Below, in pieces: positions 53,007 to 62,640 of a stretch of 64,000 nt of DNA (the stretch's first letter is position 1; each line of letters starts with the position of its first letter). The position numbers were made by a program, and so were the translations under genes. Source of the DNA: Acidobacteriota bacterium (GTDB taxonomy: Bacteria; Acidobacteriota; Blastocatellia; Pyrinomonadales; Pyrinomonadaceae); NCBI GenBank assembly GCA_029557535.1, contig JAKQII010000013.1, positions 1 to 64,000 of the forward strand, given 5' to 3'. A model generated the notes under the pieces. It made no database searches, was not told the origin of the DNA, and saw only the letters and a list, made by a program, of their open reading frames with translations.

Positions 53007-55106
53007 TCAATGTCTGGCTGCCAGACTGTCGGACCTTGAGTCAGACGAACGATCCGTAGAAGTCTCCGAACTGAGTTCACGTCGTCGTTTCCTTGGTCGA
53101 CCGCCAAATGCCGTAAGCAAGGACTGAAGCCCGCCGAGAATCGTCGTCCGCTTAACTTTGGCTGGCGACAGCGGGAAGAACTGAACCGGGGTCTCGAGCA
53201 GGTCTGCCTTATCTTCCAACAGCGCGCACAGTAGTTTCTGATTGAAGTTCGCGGCATCCAGTTCCGTCTCGTCGCTGAGCAGGTATTCCGTTCTAACCGC
53301 CCTGACCGCCGACAGAGTGTCCGAAACATAACGGCCATAGCGTAGCAGGTACAACAAACTCAGGAGGTGGCTGCCGACAAAGCTGACGGCTCCTAGCAGG
53401 AGGTTGTTACGATACCGGAACTTGTACGATTCGAGGATGTCCTTGACCGACAGGCGGCGGCTTCCCCAGACCGCATCCAGCCTCGGGTTTGTCAGCAATG
53501 AAGCAACATTGACGATTTCCTCTCCCTTGTACATTGCTGACGAATCGAACAGAACGACATAATCGAAGCCTTGCCCCGACACTGAATACCGAAGGGCCTC
53601 GGTCACTGATTTTCCATCGGTTCTGACATTGCGAACTTTGAACGGCAAGAGATCTGCAAACGTCGAATCAAGAGAATTCTCGCTGGAATAATAGACCTCG
53701 ATCGAGAGCGGAAGTTCGGAGATGCCGCCCCGGACCGCTTCCAGCATCGTTTGCGTGATCTTGTCGAGCGAATCGGTGTCAAGCAGCCAAACCGCGATTT
53801 TCAGGCCTTTGCCCCGACTTAGGATCGCATTTATGAAAGGAAGGACGATCTTCTCAGCGTCGTGGGTTCCGGTCGTACCTTCTTCGTAATTGCCGATCCG
53901 AACAAGCCGCGGGTCTTCAAGGCTCTCCAGTCTGCCGAGCGGTACGTAAGGTTTGTCGTCACTGGTTTGATGATGATCGTTGAGGAGATAATGGGTGATC
54001 AGACACGGCGTCGGGATCGTTTTCGTGTTTCGATCTTTCAAGTAGTAGACGGCCCGCTCGATAATGTCGACCGCGCTGCTGTCGGGTATTTCGGCGTCCT
54101 CTTGCAAGTTCGTGACAAGGAGTTTCACGGCCCTCAGATTCTTTGCGATCGCCTCCCCCAAACCCGGCGTCAGATACGACGGGAAAAGGCTCGAATGCTG
54201 CGTTCCGGGCGAATAGATAATCAGATCCGCCTCCGCGATTCGATCGAGCAGTCTCGGGTTTACCAGCGGCACGCGGGTGCGTTGTGCGATCAGGCGGCGA
54301 ATTTCCTCGTTCGTGGCGGTGACGGCCCGGGATTCTTCCTCGGGCGTCAGGATCCGGTCAAACAGGTAAATGTCCTTGATGTGGTTGCGCCGTGTGGAGT
54401 CGACAATATCTGCTTCTGTTGAGAGTAGTTGGTTCTCTTGACTCAGGGCCACAAGGCACGCATTCTCGCCATCGGTAACGTTTTCAATAAGACCTTCAGG
54501 CAAACCCAACAGCGAGCAGTAGTCTGTGATGGCATCATTGAAGTTACGCTTTGTTTCCAGGAAACACCCGGCAAAGACGATGTTTCCAAGCGCGCAATCG
54601 CCGAACGAAAATGCCCGGTCCTTGGCTAAAAATTCGCTCTCAAAACGACTGAGACGCGCACCCACGTTCCGTTTCGCCCGTTCGTCAAGGCGTTCCAGTT
54701 TTTCCTGCAGTTTGATCTGCCAATCAGCTTCCGGCGCTTCCGGTCGGCCGGACAGGAGCCGCAGAACGGCAAGCCCTTCGTCACTCGAGCATTTGTCGGG
54801 CAAGCGAATATCAAGCAGATCGATTAATTCGCTCTGGCAGGTTGCGAGTTCGCGCGCCATCCGGGACGCGTTCTTCCGAAAATCCGAAGGGCCAAGGCTG
54901 TCGCCGAGGAACCGACGAATCTCGCCCGTCGATTTGCCGTCATCATAGCCGTTGACTGCAAGCGTCAGTTTGACTTGAGGGTGATTGATGAGTTGCCGCG
55001 ACAACACGCGGGAGCCTCTTCCGCCCGAAAACAGGACGACCTTTACGACAGTCTGCCCTTGATTCGGCGCTCCTGCAAGCGATGGTTTTGGTACTGGACT
55101 TTTCAC
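53007..55106 (-). CDS. YvcK/CofD-like domain fused to a degenerate GT2-like domain
   Basis: 699 residues from a GTG at 55106, placed by AAAGGAG about 8 bp upstream; a GTG at 55148 would overlap the previous gene. Residues ~20-400 match the YvcK/CofD fold: LFSGGRGSRVLSRQL, VNGYDDGKSTGEIRRFLG, FSFGDCALGNIVFAG, YSPGTQHSSLFPSYLTPGL. YvcK proteins bind UDP-sugars; CofD transfers a phospholactyl group. Residues ~425-660 parallel the GT2 encoded at 50883: RYVSDTLSAVRAVRTEYL against RYLTDTVTALKLFRREVI, and a shared late block ETPVQFFPLS against EVPISYFPRS. The DXD site is LFDSSAMY instead of IQDADLEY, so catalysis as a glycosyltransferase is doubtful. A UDP-sugar sensor controlling the operon's enzymes is one possibility. 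Confidence 0.82.
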   Translation of the reverse strand: MKSPVPKPSLAGAPNQGQTVVKVVLFSGGRGSRVLSRQLINHPQVKLTLAVNGYDDGKSTGEIRRFLGDSLGPSDFRKNASRMARELATCQSELIDLLDIRLPDKCSSDEGLAVLRLLSGRPEAPEADWQIKLQEKLERLDERAKRNVGARLSRFESEFLAKDRAFSFGDCALGNIVFAGCFLETKRNFNDAITDYCSLLGLPEGLIENVTDGENACLVALSQENQLLSTEADIVDSTRRNHIKDIYLFDRILTPEEESRAVTATNEEIRRLIAQRTRVPLVNPRLLDRIAEADLIIYSPGTQHSSLFPSYLTPGLGEAIAKNLRAVKLLVTNLQEDAEIPDSSAVDIIERAVYYLKDRNTKTIPTPCLITHYLLNDHHQTSDDKPYVPLGRLESLEDPRLVRIGNYEEGTTGTHDAEKIVLPFINAILSRGKGLKIAVWLLDTDSLDKITQTMLEAVRGGISELPLSIEVYYSSENSLDSTFADLLPFKVRNVRTDGKSVTEALRYSVSGQGFDYVVLFDSSAMYKGEEIVNVASLLTNPRLDAVWGSRRLSVKDILESYKFRYRNNLLLGAVSFVGSHLLSLLYLLRYGRYVSDTLSAVRAVRTEYLLSDETELDAANFNQKLLCALLEDKADLLETPVQFFPLSPAKVKRTTILGGLQSLLTAFGGRPRKRRRELSSETSTDRSSDSRSDSLAARH

Positions 55107-55110
55107 ATCA

Positions 55111-56403
55111 TCAACTCCTTTCCGCCGGGCGCGCCCAGTGCGGGCCACGAAAGCTTCGAAAGAACTCGCGCCGGTAGATCAACAGGAACATAAGCATCAG
55201 CCACAGCGGACTGCTCTTGAGCAATCCGACGGCAATCAATTCGGGTACCGTATCGAAGCTCAAATGGGCGTTGACGAAGGAAATCAGAACCGTATTCTGA
55301 CCGACGGACGCCGCAAAGATCGACGCTAAGAGAAAACGGGCTCCGGTCGATAGTGTAAGACTAATTGCCAAAAGATACGCAAGCGGGAGGAACAATAGCG
55401 CAAGGTAGTGTTCCCACACCGTCTGGGAGATCATCAGGCAGAACGTGACGGACATCAGGATATCGAACTGGCGCCGGGCCGCCGTCGTCCAGTTCTCTGA
55501 GCGGCTCAGCCTAAACATTACACCGAACAGGAAAACAAACAGGACCTTCAAGACGATCACCGATGCCCCGACAATCGGCCCGCCGATCGGCGGATCCGCC
55601 AGGAGCTTGAGATTCTCTCCGGTGACAAATAGCGAGCTGTTATAAAGCCAAGGATAGCCTTTTGTCATACCTTGAGACATCAAGACAAGAAACTTCACGT
55701 GGACGTCCCATCCAAGTATCAGAAGGGAAGCTACGGCAAATGCCGCAAAAACTGCAACTGCCTCGCGAACGAACTTCCATCCCGAAACCAAGCAGAGTGG
55801 AAACAGCACGAAGACAAATGCCGGCTTGATCAGCACGGCAAGGGCGATACATACCGCCGACAACCGGAATCGTTCTTTCGAGTGGCAAAACAACGCGATC
55901 GTAAAAAGCAGAAAAACCGTTGGGGTGGTCTGGCCGCCGATTCGATAGATCGCCCAAAACGGCTGATAAAGCAAGACGGCTCCGGTGAAGAGCGCGGCGA
56001 ACCTCCAAGGATCCGGGATTTCGTTCCCGGAAAAGAACCAGCGGTAATTACGGAAAAGCAGCCAAAGAGCGATCAAACACGCCGCCGCGTTCTGAACCTT
56101 GAAAACAAGCAGCGCTCTGTCCGGAGAAAAAAGGCTCAGAGGGGCATAAAGCAGCGCAGATATCGGAGCTCCCCAAAAAGACAGCTTCCCCTGCGGCGGC
56201 TCTCCGGCGATCAGGCTTTCGGACTCGTACAGATCAGCAATCTGCCAAACCGCGACCCGCCGGCCCGTGTCGTAGAAGTTGGCGAAATCCCATCCCAGGC
56301 CCGCCGGAACCACTGTCCCCACGAGTGTGGCGAATCCGATCAGGATCAGGAAAACGATCGTTATCGGGCGATATCGGGATGCGTTGTCTCGGCTTTGTGT
56401 CAT
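55111..56403 (-). CDS. GT87-family (DUF2029) mannosyltransferase-like membrane protein
   Basis: 430 residues, about ten TM segments. The first loop holds GWDFANFYDTGRRVAVW, with the Asp expected for GT87 polyprenyl-phosphate-mannose transferases such as PimE. Later blocks are IYRIGGQTTPTVFLLF, VLIKPAFVFVLFPLCL and SQTVWEHYLALLFLPLAY. It likely adds a hexose from a polyprenyl-phosphate donor on the periplasmic side. It lies 4 bp before the YvcK-fusion start and 55 bp after the GT-C gene upstream. Confidence 0.87.
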   Translation of the reverse strand: MTQSRDNASRYRPITIVFLILIGFATLVGTVVPAGLGWDFANFYDTGRRVAVWQIADLYESESLIAGEPPQGKLSFWGAPISALLYAPLSLFSPDRALLVFKVQNAAACLIALWLLFRNYRWFFSGNEIPDPWRFAALFTGAVLLYQPFWAIYRIGGQTTPTVFLLFTIALFCHSKERFRLSAVCIALAVLIKPAFVFVLFPLCLVSGWKFVREAVAVFAAFAVASLLILGWDVHVKFLVLMSQGMTKGYPWLYNSSLFVTGENLKLLADPPIGGPIVGASVIVLKVLFVFLFGVMFRLSRSENWTTAARRQFDILMSVTFCLMISQTVWEHYLALLFLPLAYLLAISLTLSTGARFLLASIFAASVGQNTVLISFVNAHLSFDTVPELIAVGLLKSSPLWLMLMFLLIYRREFFRSFRGPHWARPAERS

Positions 56404-56458
56404 ATTGCCTTCGCGGCGTTTGATGAGATCGGATTACTCGCTCGAATCGAACGGTTGT

Positions 56459-58720
56459 TTATCGGCCGCCCGGCGGCTCGCGTTCGAGCAGGACGTCCGC
56501 TGACACCGGCCCTTCGGCGATTTCGAAACCGGCATTTGTCCTTGACGGGCCGTCGACGATCCAAACGGGACGATCGCGGTAGACTTTCAGTACTTGGTGT
56601 CGCAAGTCAGGATTCTCATCAAATGCGAAGACCGGCGAACCGGCCTGAAGATCGATCGGATTGTAGATCGCAGCCGAAGCAAAGTCCGGAAACCGTTTGC
56701 CCCGAATCAGCACAAGACTCCTGCCGAAATTGTACGTTTTCGCGAGGTCAATGATATCAGGCCTCATCCTCAGGTACCGATGATACTTGTCAATTGCACG
56801 CCACGGAAGGAAATTGACAAGCGCCATCAGAGAGAGCAGCGCGACAGCAATCAAAACTCTCGAACCGGCAAGCGACACGCCTGGTTCGTTCTTTAACCGA
56901 TCAATAAGACATTCCGCGCCACGTACGCTCAAAACGACTAAGGGGACTATCATCAAAAACCAATAGCGGGCCGCAAAATCCGGACCACCGCTAAACCAGT
57001 AGAAGCAGTGCGCAATGAAAACACCGATCAAAAGCGCGGCCATCAGGAGGTCACTGCGACGCAGCCTCTCTGAGAAGCATAGAAAAATGACGAGAATCAA
57101 CGATCCTGTCGCCCAACCGAAAAGTTCGGTATTGATCGCCGCCGTGTTCAGGTTGGCGTTGATTAACGCTTCAAACGGACTGTGGCCCGGATACGGATCG
57201 ATCGGCCAGCCGGCACCGCGTTCGGGTCCAAAACCCATTGCGTTGCTGTTGACGCCCATATACTTGTCGGCCCAGACCATTATCGGAAACTTGGTCGGAC
57301 TTCCGGTCAGCACATAGTTGTAGCAGAAGATGATCGCACCGACGGTTCCGCAACCCGCGATCCAGGCAGCGATTCCGGGCAACTTCAGTCGGTTGCCTCC
57401 CAGACCGACGACCCAAAGTCCGATCAACACCCCGATGATCGCGCCTTCCAATGGACGAATCAATCCAACCATTCCAACCGCCGCTCCGCTGGCCAACGCC
57501 CAAGAGATGCTGTCGTTCCTTCGGGCCCGGAGCATCGCAACCGCGGCGGCCAACCCAAACGCCAACGACGAGGTATGGGTCATAAAGCTCATTCCAACCA
57601 GAATGAACCACGGCGACGCGGTCAAGAGGATGGCCGTCAACAGCGCGGTCCGGCGATCGTACAGTTCCTGAACCAATACGTAAGCCAATATCACGGAAAT
57701 TCCGGTCAAGACAGGGTTCACAAGCCAGTCAGCGTTGAGGAACACTCCGATCGCCAGCACAAGCGGCCAGCCGACCGGCGGAGTGGCGTACCAACGCGTG
57801 GCGTCGAAATCGAACAGATCCAGATTGAATGCGGGAAGTACCGAAGGGGTCGGCATCCAAAGAGCACCGGTTGCCAGGTAGCGGGCATGGTAAAGATAAG
57901 CGACTTCATCCCCAAGGTGCGGGTGGCGTTCGTATGAAACAAAACTCAGAAGCGCCGACAGCGCCGCTGCCAGTATTCCAAGCAGGATGACGAGTAACTT
58001 GGTCCGGCTGATTCCGAAAGTTCCCGTACCGTTCAGCCTGGCCGCGAAGCTTCTCAAAGAGGCGAGTACGGAATTCGGAAGGCTCCAGGCGACGAGCAGG
58101 ATATTGATCAAATTCAAGGTTTGGACGAAAGTTGCGAAAATGACCTCTTGGACGTAGTAGCCGGTGTCGCGCGAAACCGTCGTGCCGGTCAGAACAAAAG
58201 CCAACGCGATCGCGCTTAACTGCCAGAACCTGAAATTTCGGGTAAGCCATTTGAACACCAACGCAAATCGGTTCCGGAACCCGACTGATACGGCAATCGT
58301 CTGAAATGCCAGGGTCGCCAGCAACCACGGCGAATCCGAAATCAAAGTACCGACGAGCCGATAATGCGCGTATCGAATCTCAATCCCGGCAACGATCATC
58401 TGCAATGCCACTGCCTGTCCAACCACGCCCAATGCCAACCAAGCGGCGGCAGTCTTCCATTTTGTGGAAACGCCGAATCCAAGAACGCCCAACGCGACAG
58501 CAATCGCGATAGGAAGACAGACCGTGCCGCGAAGGGCCCCTTCGGCATCGCGAAAATACGGTGCCAATAATCCCCAAGCGGCACTGCCCGCTGCGGCAGA
58601 CCAAAGCAACAACCGAAACGGGCCAACTGAAAACGAAACGTCGAGCGCCCCATCGAGGGTTCCGAGTTCCGACGATGACTCGTCGCCGACTCGACTGTTC
58701 CGATCCGTGTTACTTCTCAT
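56459..58720 (-). CDS. Large GT-C (GT39-like) glycosyltransferase
   Basis: 753 residues from ATG 58720 (AAGG upstream; a GTG at 58747 has no site). More than a dozen TM segments. After five or six helices comes the loop ERHPHLGDEVAYLYHARYLA, where D-E is the GT39 catalytic-type pair, then WYATPPVGWPLVLAIGVF. A ~90-residue soluble C-terminal end follows. The extra N-terminal helices make it longer than ordinary GT39 members. Probably uses a polyprenyl-phosphate sugar. Confidence 0.87.
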   Translation of the reverse strand: MRSNTDRNSRVGDESSSELGTLDGALDVSFSVGPFRLLLWSAAAGSAAWGLLAPYFRDAEGALRGTVCLPIAIAVALGVLGFGVSTKWKTAAAWLALGVVGQAVALQMIVAGIEIRYAHYRLVGTLISDSPWLLATLAFQTIAVSVGFRNRFALVFKWLTRNFRFWQLSAIALAFVLTGTTVSRDTGYYVQEVIFATFVQTLNLINILLVAWSLPNSVLASLRSFAARLNGTGTFGISRTKLLVILLGILAAALSALLSFVSYERHPHLGDEVAYLYHARYLATGALWMPTPSVLPAFNLDLFDFDATRWYATPPVGWPLVLAIGVFLNADWLVNPVLTGISVILAYVLVQELYDRRTALLTAILLTASPWFILVGMSFMTHTSSLAFGLAAAVAMLRARRNDSISWALASGAAVGMVGLIRPLEGAIIGVLIGLWVVGLGGNRLKLPGIAAWIAGCGTVGAIIFCYNYVLTGSPTKFPIMVWADKYMGVNSNAMGFGPERGAGWPIDPYPGHSPFEALINANLNTAAINTELFGWATGSLILVIFLCFSERLRRSDLLMAALLIGVFIAHCFYWFSGGPDFAARYWFLMIVPLVVLSVRGAECLIDRLKNEPGVSLAGSRVLIAVALLSLMALVNFLPWRAIDKYHRYLRMRPDIIDLAKTYNFGRSLVLIRGKRFPDFASAAIYNPIDLQAGSPVFAFDENPDLRHQVLKVYRDRPVWIVDGPSRTNAGFEIAEGPVSADVLLEREPPGGR

Positions 58721-58750
58721 TCGAACCTTGGCTCGCCTCCGGGGCACAAA

Positions 58751-60460
58751 TCAATGGGCTACTTGATAGACGAGGATCTTGAAGCCGGACACCGGCTCGT
58801 CCCGGTAGACAAGCCGGAATTCCGGCGGCAGACCGCTCTCGTCCGGCGGAAAGGCGTTGGGCGTCAGCTTCAATCGCCGCTGGCTGAATATCAGATAATC
58901 TACTTTCTTCCGTTTGGCATAATCGAGCACCGTCTGGAGATCTTCATTGGGCAAGAAAAGGTGTCTGCCGCCTGCATAAAACGCTGGTGTCGCGGACACC
59001 GACATTACAACCGGAGGGTCGGCAGCGGTGTCTTTTATCCACAATCCTGCCTGTTTTTCCTCAGTCGGCGAATCCCCAAAAGTCCCGCGTTCATTCAAGC
59101 TGAATACCGATGGCGCAACAAGCGCGATAAGCACGACGACGAGGCAAACCTGGATCGACAACGGTCGGATGCGACGGCTCGTCCTCAGGACCTTAAACAA
59201 CGATTCTGAGGTCCAATCGCCAAACTCAACGATTCCTTTGACGGTCCAGGCGATCAGGATCGGAACCAGCGGATAAACATAACGCAATTCGACGACGGTC
59301 AGGGCATAACCGAGCAGCATGAAGAGAAAAAAAGAAATCAAATACAATTCCCTCGCAGCGCGAAATCGGGTCCACGTTCTGTAGAAGAATCCAAAGATGG
59401 CGAGGAATATGAACGGGTAGGGCAATAATGCGGGCAAATAGTCCCTTAACTGTTTTCGAAACAACGATATTACCCAAGGTATAGTTTCGCTCAGGTCAGT
59501 ACGGAGTTTCGACAAAGTGAACGCGCGCGGAGAAGTTGAATCGGAAACGGGCGTTGGCGGACTTGACTGCGTCGGCGATTCAATTTCATACATATCGCCC
59601 CAGATCCTGTCCTGCATTGTCAATTGCCTGTCGTTGTCGATTTTGAGGAACCCTTCATCAATATCGTCCATTCCGGGAAGGTGCGAATTGACCATGATCT
59701 TTTGGCTAATGGTCAATTGCCCCGTCTTCTTATAGAGGAAAACAACATAGGGCAAAAAGAAGATCGAAAATCCCAAAAGCAGGGTCAAGAGGCCTGCGGC
59801 ATATCGCCGGCCTCCAACTTTTTTCCGAAAGAACCTTGCGACGGATGTTAGAACAAGAAACAACCCGAAAAGGCCAATTGCTTCTGGTTTCGTCAAGTAG
59901 GCGGCTCCCCAGAGAATCCCGGTGATGAAAAACGCCTTTGCCGTTCCATCGCGCAAGGCGATCCAGCCGGTCAGGATCGCGGTGATGAAGATCAGCGAGT
60001 AAACGGATTCGCTCATTACCCAGTTTGACGCTCGCAGCAGCGCCGGATGGATGACGATCAACACAGTTCCCAGCAAAGCCGGTGTTCGACCGTAAAAAGT
60101 GCGGATCAGATAGTACGAAGGCAGAACCAAGAGTGTCCCGGCGACGACCGAGACGAATCTTGCCGCAAACTCGAGGTCGTTAAAGAACAGAGAGGAAATT
60201 CCGACGAGCACCGAATACAGGGGGGACCAGTATCCGCTGATCCCGCCCGCAAGATCGCCCGAGGCCAGCCTCTTGCCGAGAGTGGCATAGTAAACTCCGT
60301 CTCCGTTGATGACCTGATCGGTCGGGAGCGAAACAAATCGAATGACAAAGGCAGCGACGACAGAAGCGAAAAGGACAAGACCTTCGTGCGCATGCGTACG
60401 CCGGAAAGTCCGACTTCGACCCTCATTGAGCGGGTTGCTAGTGGATGGGCCCCGATCCAT
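58751..60460 (-). CDS. GT-C (GT39-like) glycosyltransferase
   Basis: 569 residues from ATG 60460 (GGGGA site upstream; longer frames to 60505 are less likely). About ten TM segments; first loop has LPTDQVINGDGVYYATLGKR, then GISGYWSPLYSVLVGI, where the acidic residue is that of GT39-type enzymes. Other blocks are NWVMSESVYSLIFITAIL, AAYLTKPEAIGLFGLFL, and a soluble C-terminal part from ~430. It starts 23 bp inside the end of the GT2 gene upstream. Confidence 0.87.
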   Translation of the reverse strand: MDRGPSTSNPLNEGRSRTFRRTHAHEGLVLFASVVAAFVIRFVSLPTDQVINGDGVYYATLGKRLASGDLAGGISGYWSPLYSVLVGISSLFFNDLEFAARFVSVVAGTLLVLPSYYLIRTFYGRTPALLGTVLIVIHPALLRASNWVMSESVYSLIFITAILTGWIALRDGTAKAFFITGILWGAAYLTKPEAIGLFGLFLVLTSVARFFRKKVGGRRYAAGLLTLLLGFSIFFLPYVVFLYKKTGQLTISQKIMVNSHLPGMDDIDEGFLKIDNDRQLTMQDRIWGDMYEIESPTQSSPPTPVSDSTSPRAFTLSKLRTDLSETIPWVISLFRKQLRDYLPALLPYPFIFLAIFGFFYRTWTRFRAARELYLISFFLFMLLGYALTVVELRYVYPLVPILIAWTVKGIVEFGDWTSESLFKVLRTSRRIRPLSIQVCLVVVLIALVAPSVFSLNERGTFGDSPTEEKQAGLWIKDTAADPPVVMSVSATPAFYAGGRHLFLPNEDLQTVLDYAKRKKVDYLIFSQRRLKLTPNAFPPDESGLPPEFRLVYRDEPVSGFKILVYQVAH

Positions 60461-61487
60461 TAATTTCTTCCCCTTTGTTGAACATGAGAATTCGCGGAAG
60501 TGCATACCGGAACCAGCTCATGACGAATGTAACCCCGCTGTAAAAAAAGTAGAAAATCAACCATGGAAAGGTCATTAGGGCGAAGAGCATTCCGTTTCTC
60601 GCGGCAAAAAAACGCAATATCTTCCGGTTGAGAATAGCGATTGCGAGCAGGTTGAGGATAGGCACGAACAATAACCAAGGCTTCCACAAGACAAATGGCA
60701 GAATCAACAGCGACAAAGCGACGAAAACCGAGCTCCATCGGTCGCCGGTCTTCAGGTTCATATCGTTTATCATCCCTTGGCTCGTCAGGATCAGCTTTGA
60801 CCAGGGAGCGGCTCGGCAGAAGATCTCCGTTTTCACCAGCGATGTCGCCGTCCATTTCTTCAAGTGCTTCGCTTGAATGTTCCGATCGAGCAGTATGCGG
60901 TATCCGGCGGACTTTAGTCTTAGGCCGAGTTCAATGTCTTCGATCGAGGGAACGGCAAATTTTTCACTATCGAATCCTCCGATCGACGCAAAGACCTCGC
61001 GACGAACCGCACCCAATCCCGCCCAGAACGTAGACGCCTCCGGATTTGAAATCTGATGAACGAAATGATGCTGGAGGTTCTTGTATTGTGAAAGAAAGTT
61101 CTTTTCGGCCGGCGAATCGTCATACGAACCGAACACTGCCGCGATCTTCGGATCACGACGAAACGCATCCACCGCCTTCGATATCGTATCGCTTTTGACA
61201 ACAACATCGGCATCCACGAATAGCAGTATCTCGCCGTTAGCCTTCTTGGCCGCCAGATTCCGTGCCGCGGCCGGGCCCGATTGGCGACGGTCGGACCCGA
61301 TCAACGTCGCACCCTTTCGGCGACTGATTTCCGCGCTGTCGTCCGTTGATCCATCGTCAACGACGATGACCTCGAAGTTTGGGTGATCAGAGTTGAACAG
61401 CGCGTCAAGAGACAGTTCCAGAAACCTGCCTCCGTTAAAGACAGGGACGATCACCGAAACCTCAGGTTGCTTAATTGGATTCGACAC
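60438..61487 (-). CDS. GT2-family glycosyltransferase with C-terminal membrane segments
   Basis: 349 residues: VSVIVPVFNGGRFLELSL, FEVIVVDDGSTDDSAEIS, LFVDADVVVKSDTISKA (DXD), FWAGLGAVRREVFASIGGFD, and PSIEDIELGLRLKSAGYRI (ED motif). About three membrane helices at 260-340. The likely role is sugar addition to a lipid-linked chain. It starts 7 bp after the radical SAM gene and overlaps the GT-C gene that follows by 23 bp. Confidence 0.92.
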   Translation of the reverse strand: MSNPIKQPEVSVIVPVFNGGRFLELSLDALFNSDHPNFEVIVVDDGSTDDSAEISRRKGATLIGSDRRQSGPAAARNLAAKKANGEILLFVDADVVVKSDTISKAVDAFRRDPKIAAVFGSYDDSPAEKNFLSQYKNLQHHFVHQISNPEASTFWAGLGAVRREVFASIGGFDSEKFAVPSIEDIELGLRLKSAGYRILLDRNIQAKHLKKWTATSLVKTEIFCRAAPWSKLILTSQGMINDMNLKTGDRWSSVFVALSLLILPFVLWKPWLLFVPILNLLAIAILNRKILRFFAARNGMLFALMTFPWLIFYFFYSGVTFVMSWFRYALPRILMFNKGEEINGSGPIH

Positions 61488-61493
61488 AACGAC

Positions 61494-62612
61494 TCAGGAG
61501 TTCTCAACGCGACGGTCGGCCGCAAGCGGGTCTCGCGAATTTGCTTTTGATCTTCTTGACCCGATCAGCGCGCGGGTCAATTGAATCGGCTGAAAAACGA
61601 TGCTCGACCACATAAAAATCTCATTGGTGCAGTAACAAGCTTTCGCCTTGATCTGAGCCCGCAGCTTTTGCGCTTCTTCGGAATCCCAAATCTCAAAGAA
61701 ACCGGCCTTTCGAAGATTCCCGATTGGAAAATGCTCTTCGCAAACGCTGACATCGCCGTTCGCGTAAACCACGCCCGTTAAGATTCCGGCTTTACAGGGA
61801 ATGAACTGCGTCTCCGATTCTATGGTTTTCACTTTTGCCCATTGCAGCATCGGTTCCACGCTCGAGCCAAATCGGCTCGTTTCTCGGTCCTGCCAAACTT
61901 CCGCAACGTGTTGGTAGAGTTGCTTGTACTTCTCGAGCTGCGGTCCCTGGAGTGAAGGGTTCTTCCGATCGCCGCGAATGATCGCAAGATTGTGATGCTC
62001 CATCGCCGGACAGTTGTCGTGCAGGTATTCCGTCAGCTTCCACGCCTCATCCATGTTCTCGCTCATCGCAACGGTGTTGGCGTGGATCCGAAGGCGCCGA
62101 TCTTCCTTTTGAAGCTCGGCGAGCATTTCGTACGTTTCCATCGCTTTTTCGAAGGAACGGGGATTGCCGCGAAAAGTATTGTGATATTCCGGCATTCCGT
62201 CGAGTGACAACTCGCAAACGAAGAGATCAAACGAGTTGTTTGACAGGACTTTTCGCAACGCTTTTTCCGTTCGTTCCGTGAAATAGCCGTTGGTCGGAAC
62301 GTAGATATTCTTAACGTTGTTGTTCTTGATGAAGAGGGTGCATATTTCTCCGAATTCCTGATTGATGAACGGTTCACCGCCCGAAAGATTGAGATTTTCG
62401 AAATCGCCAAGCTCGAGCGACAACTTCTCGAATTCATTGAACTTCAAATCGTCGCGTTTGTTGAGTTCCTTCCAGTAAAAACAATGTTCGCACGTCAGAT
62501 TGCAGATCGAATTGATGAAAATGATCATGAACGGCGGCGTTTGTCGATCACGATATCGGACCGCCTCCATCGACAACCTTGCGTGTCGGCTGATTCTTGA
62601 TACTACGGACAT
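61494..62612 (-). CDS. Radical SAM protein with SPASM/twitch-like C-terminus
   Basis: 372 residues from ATG 62612 (GGAGG upstream; a TTG at 62630 is possible). The iron-sulfur motif is C37-NLT-C41-EH-C44 in [19 protein letters not shown], with the glycine-rich LNLSGGEPF. The C-terminal part has [20 protein letters not shown], then [19 protein letters not shown] and CYC, matching extra cluster ligands of the SPASM/twitch type. Such enzymes modify peptides or oxidise sugars and alcohols. Its place among glycosyltransferases suggests a sugar or lipid-carrier substrate, but this is not shown. Confidence 0.88.
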   Translation of the reverse strand: MSVVSRISRHARLSMEAVRYRDRQTPPFMIIFINSICNLTCEHCFYWKELNKRDDLKFNEFEKLSLELGDFENLNLSGGEPFINQEFGEICTLFIKNNNVKNIYVPTNGYFTERTEKALRKVLSNNSFDLFVCELSLDGMPEYHNTFRGNPRSFEKAMETYEMLAELQKEDRRLRIHANTVAMSENMDEAWKLTEYLHDNCPAMEHHNLAIIRGDRKNPSLQGPQLEKYKQLYQHVAEVWQDRETSRFGSSVEPMLQWAKVKTIESETQFIPCKAGILTGVVYANGDVSVCEEHFPIGNLRKAGFFEIWDSEEAQKLRAQIKAKACYCTNEIFMWSSIVFQPIQLTRALIGSRRSKANSRDPLAADRRVENS

Positions 62613-62640
62613 AAAACGGTAATCCTCCAAAAAAACGCCG

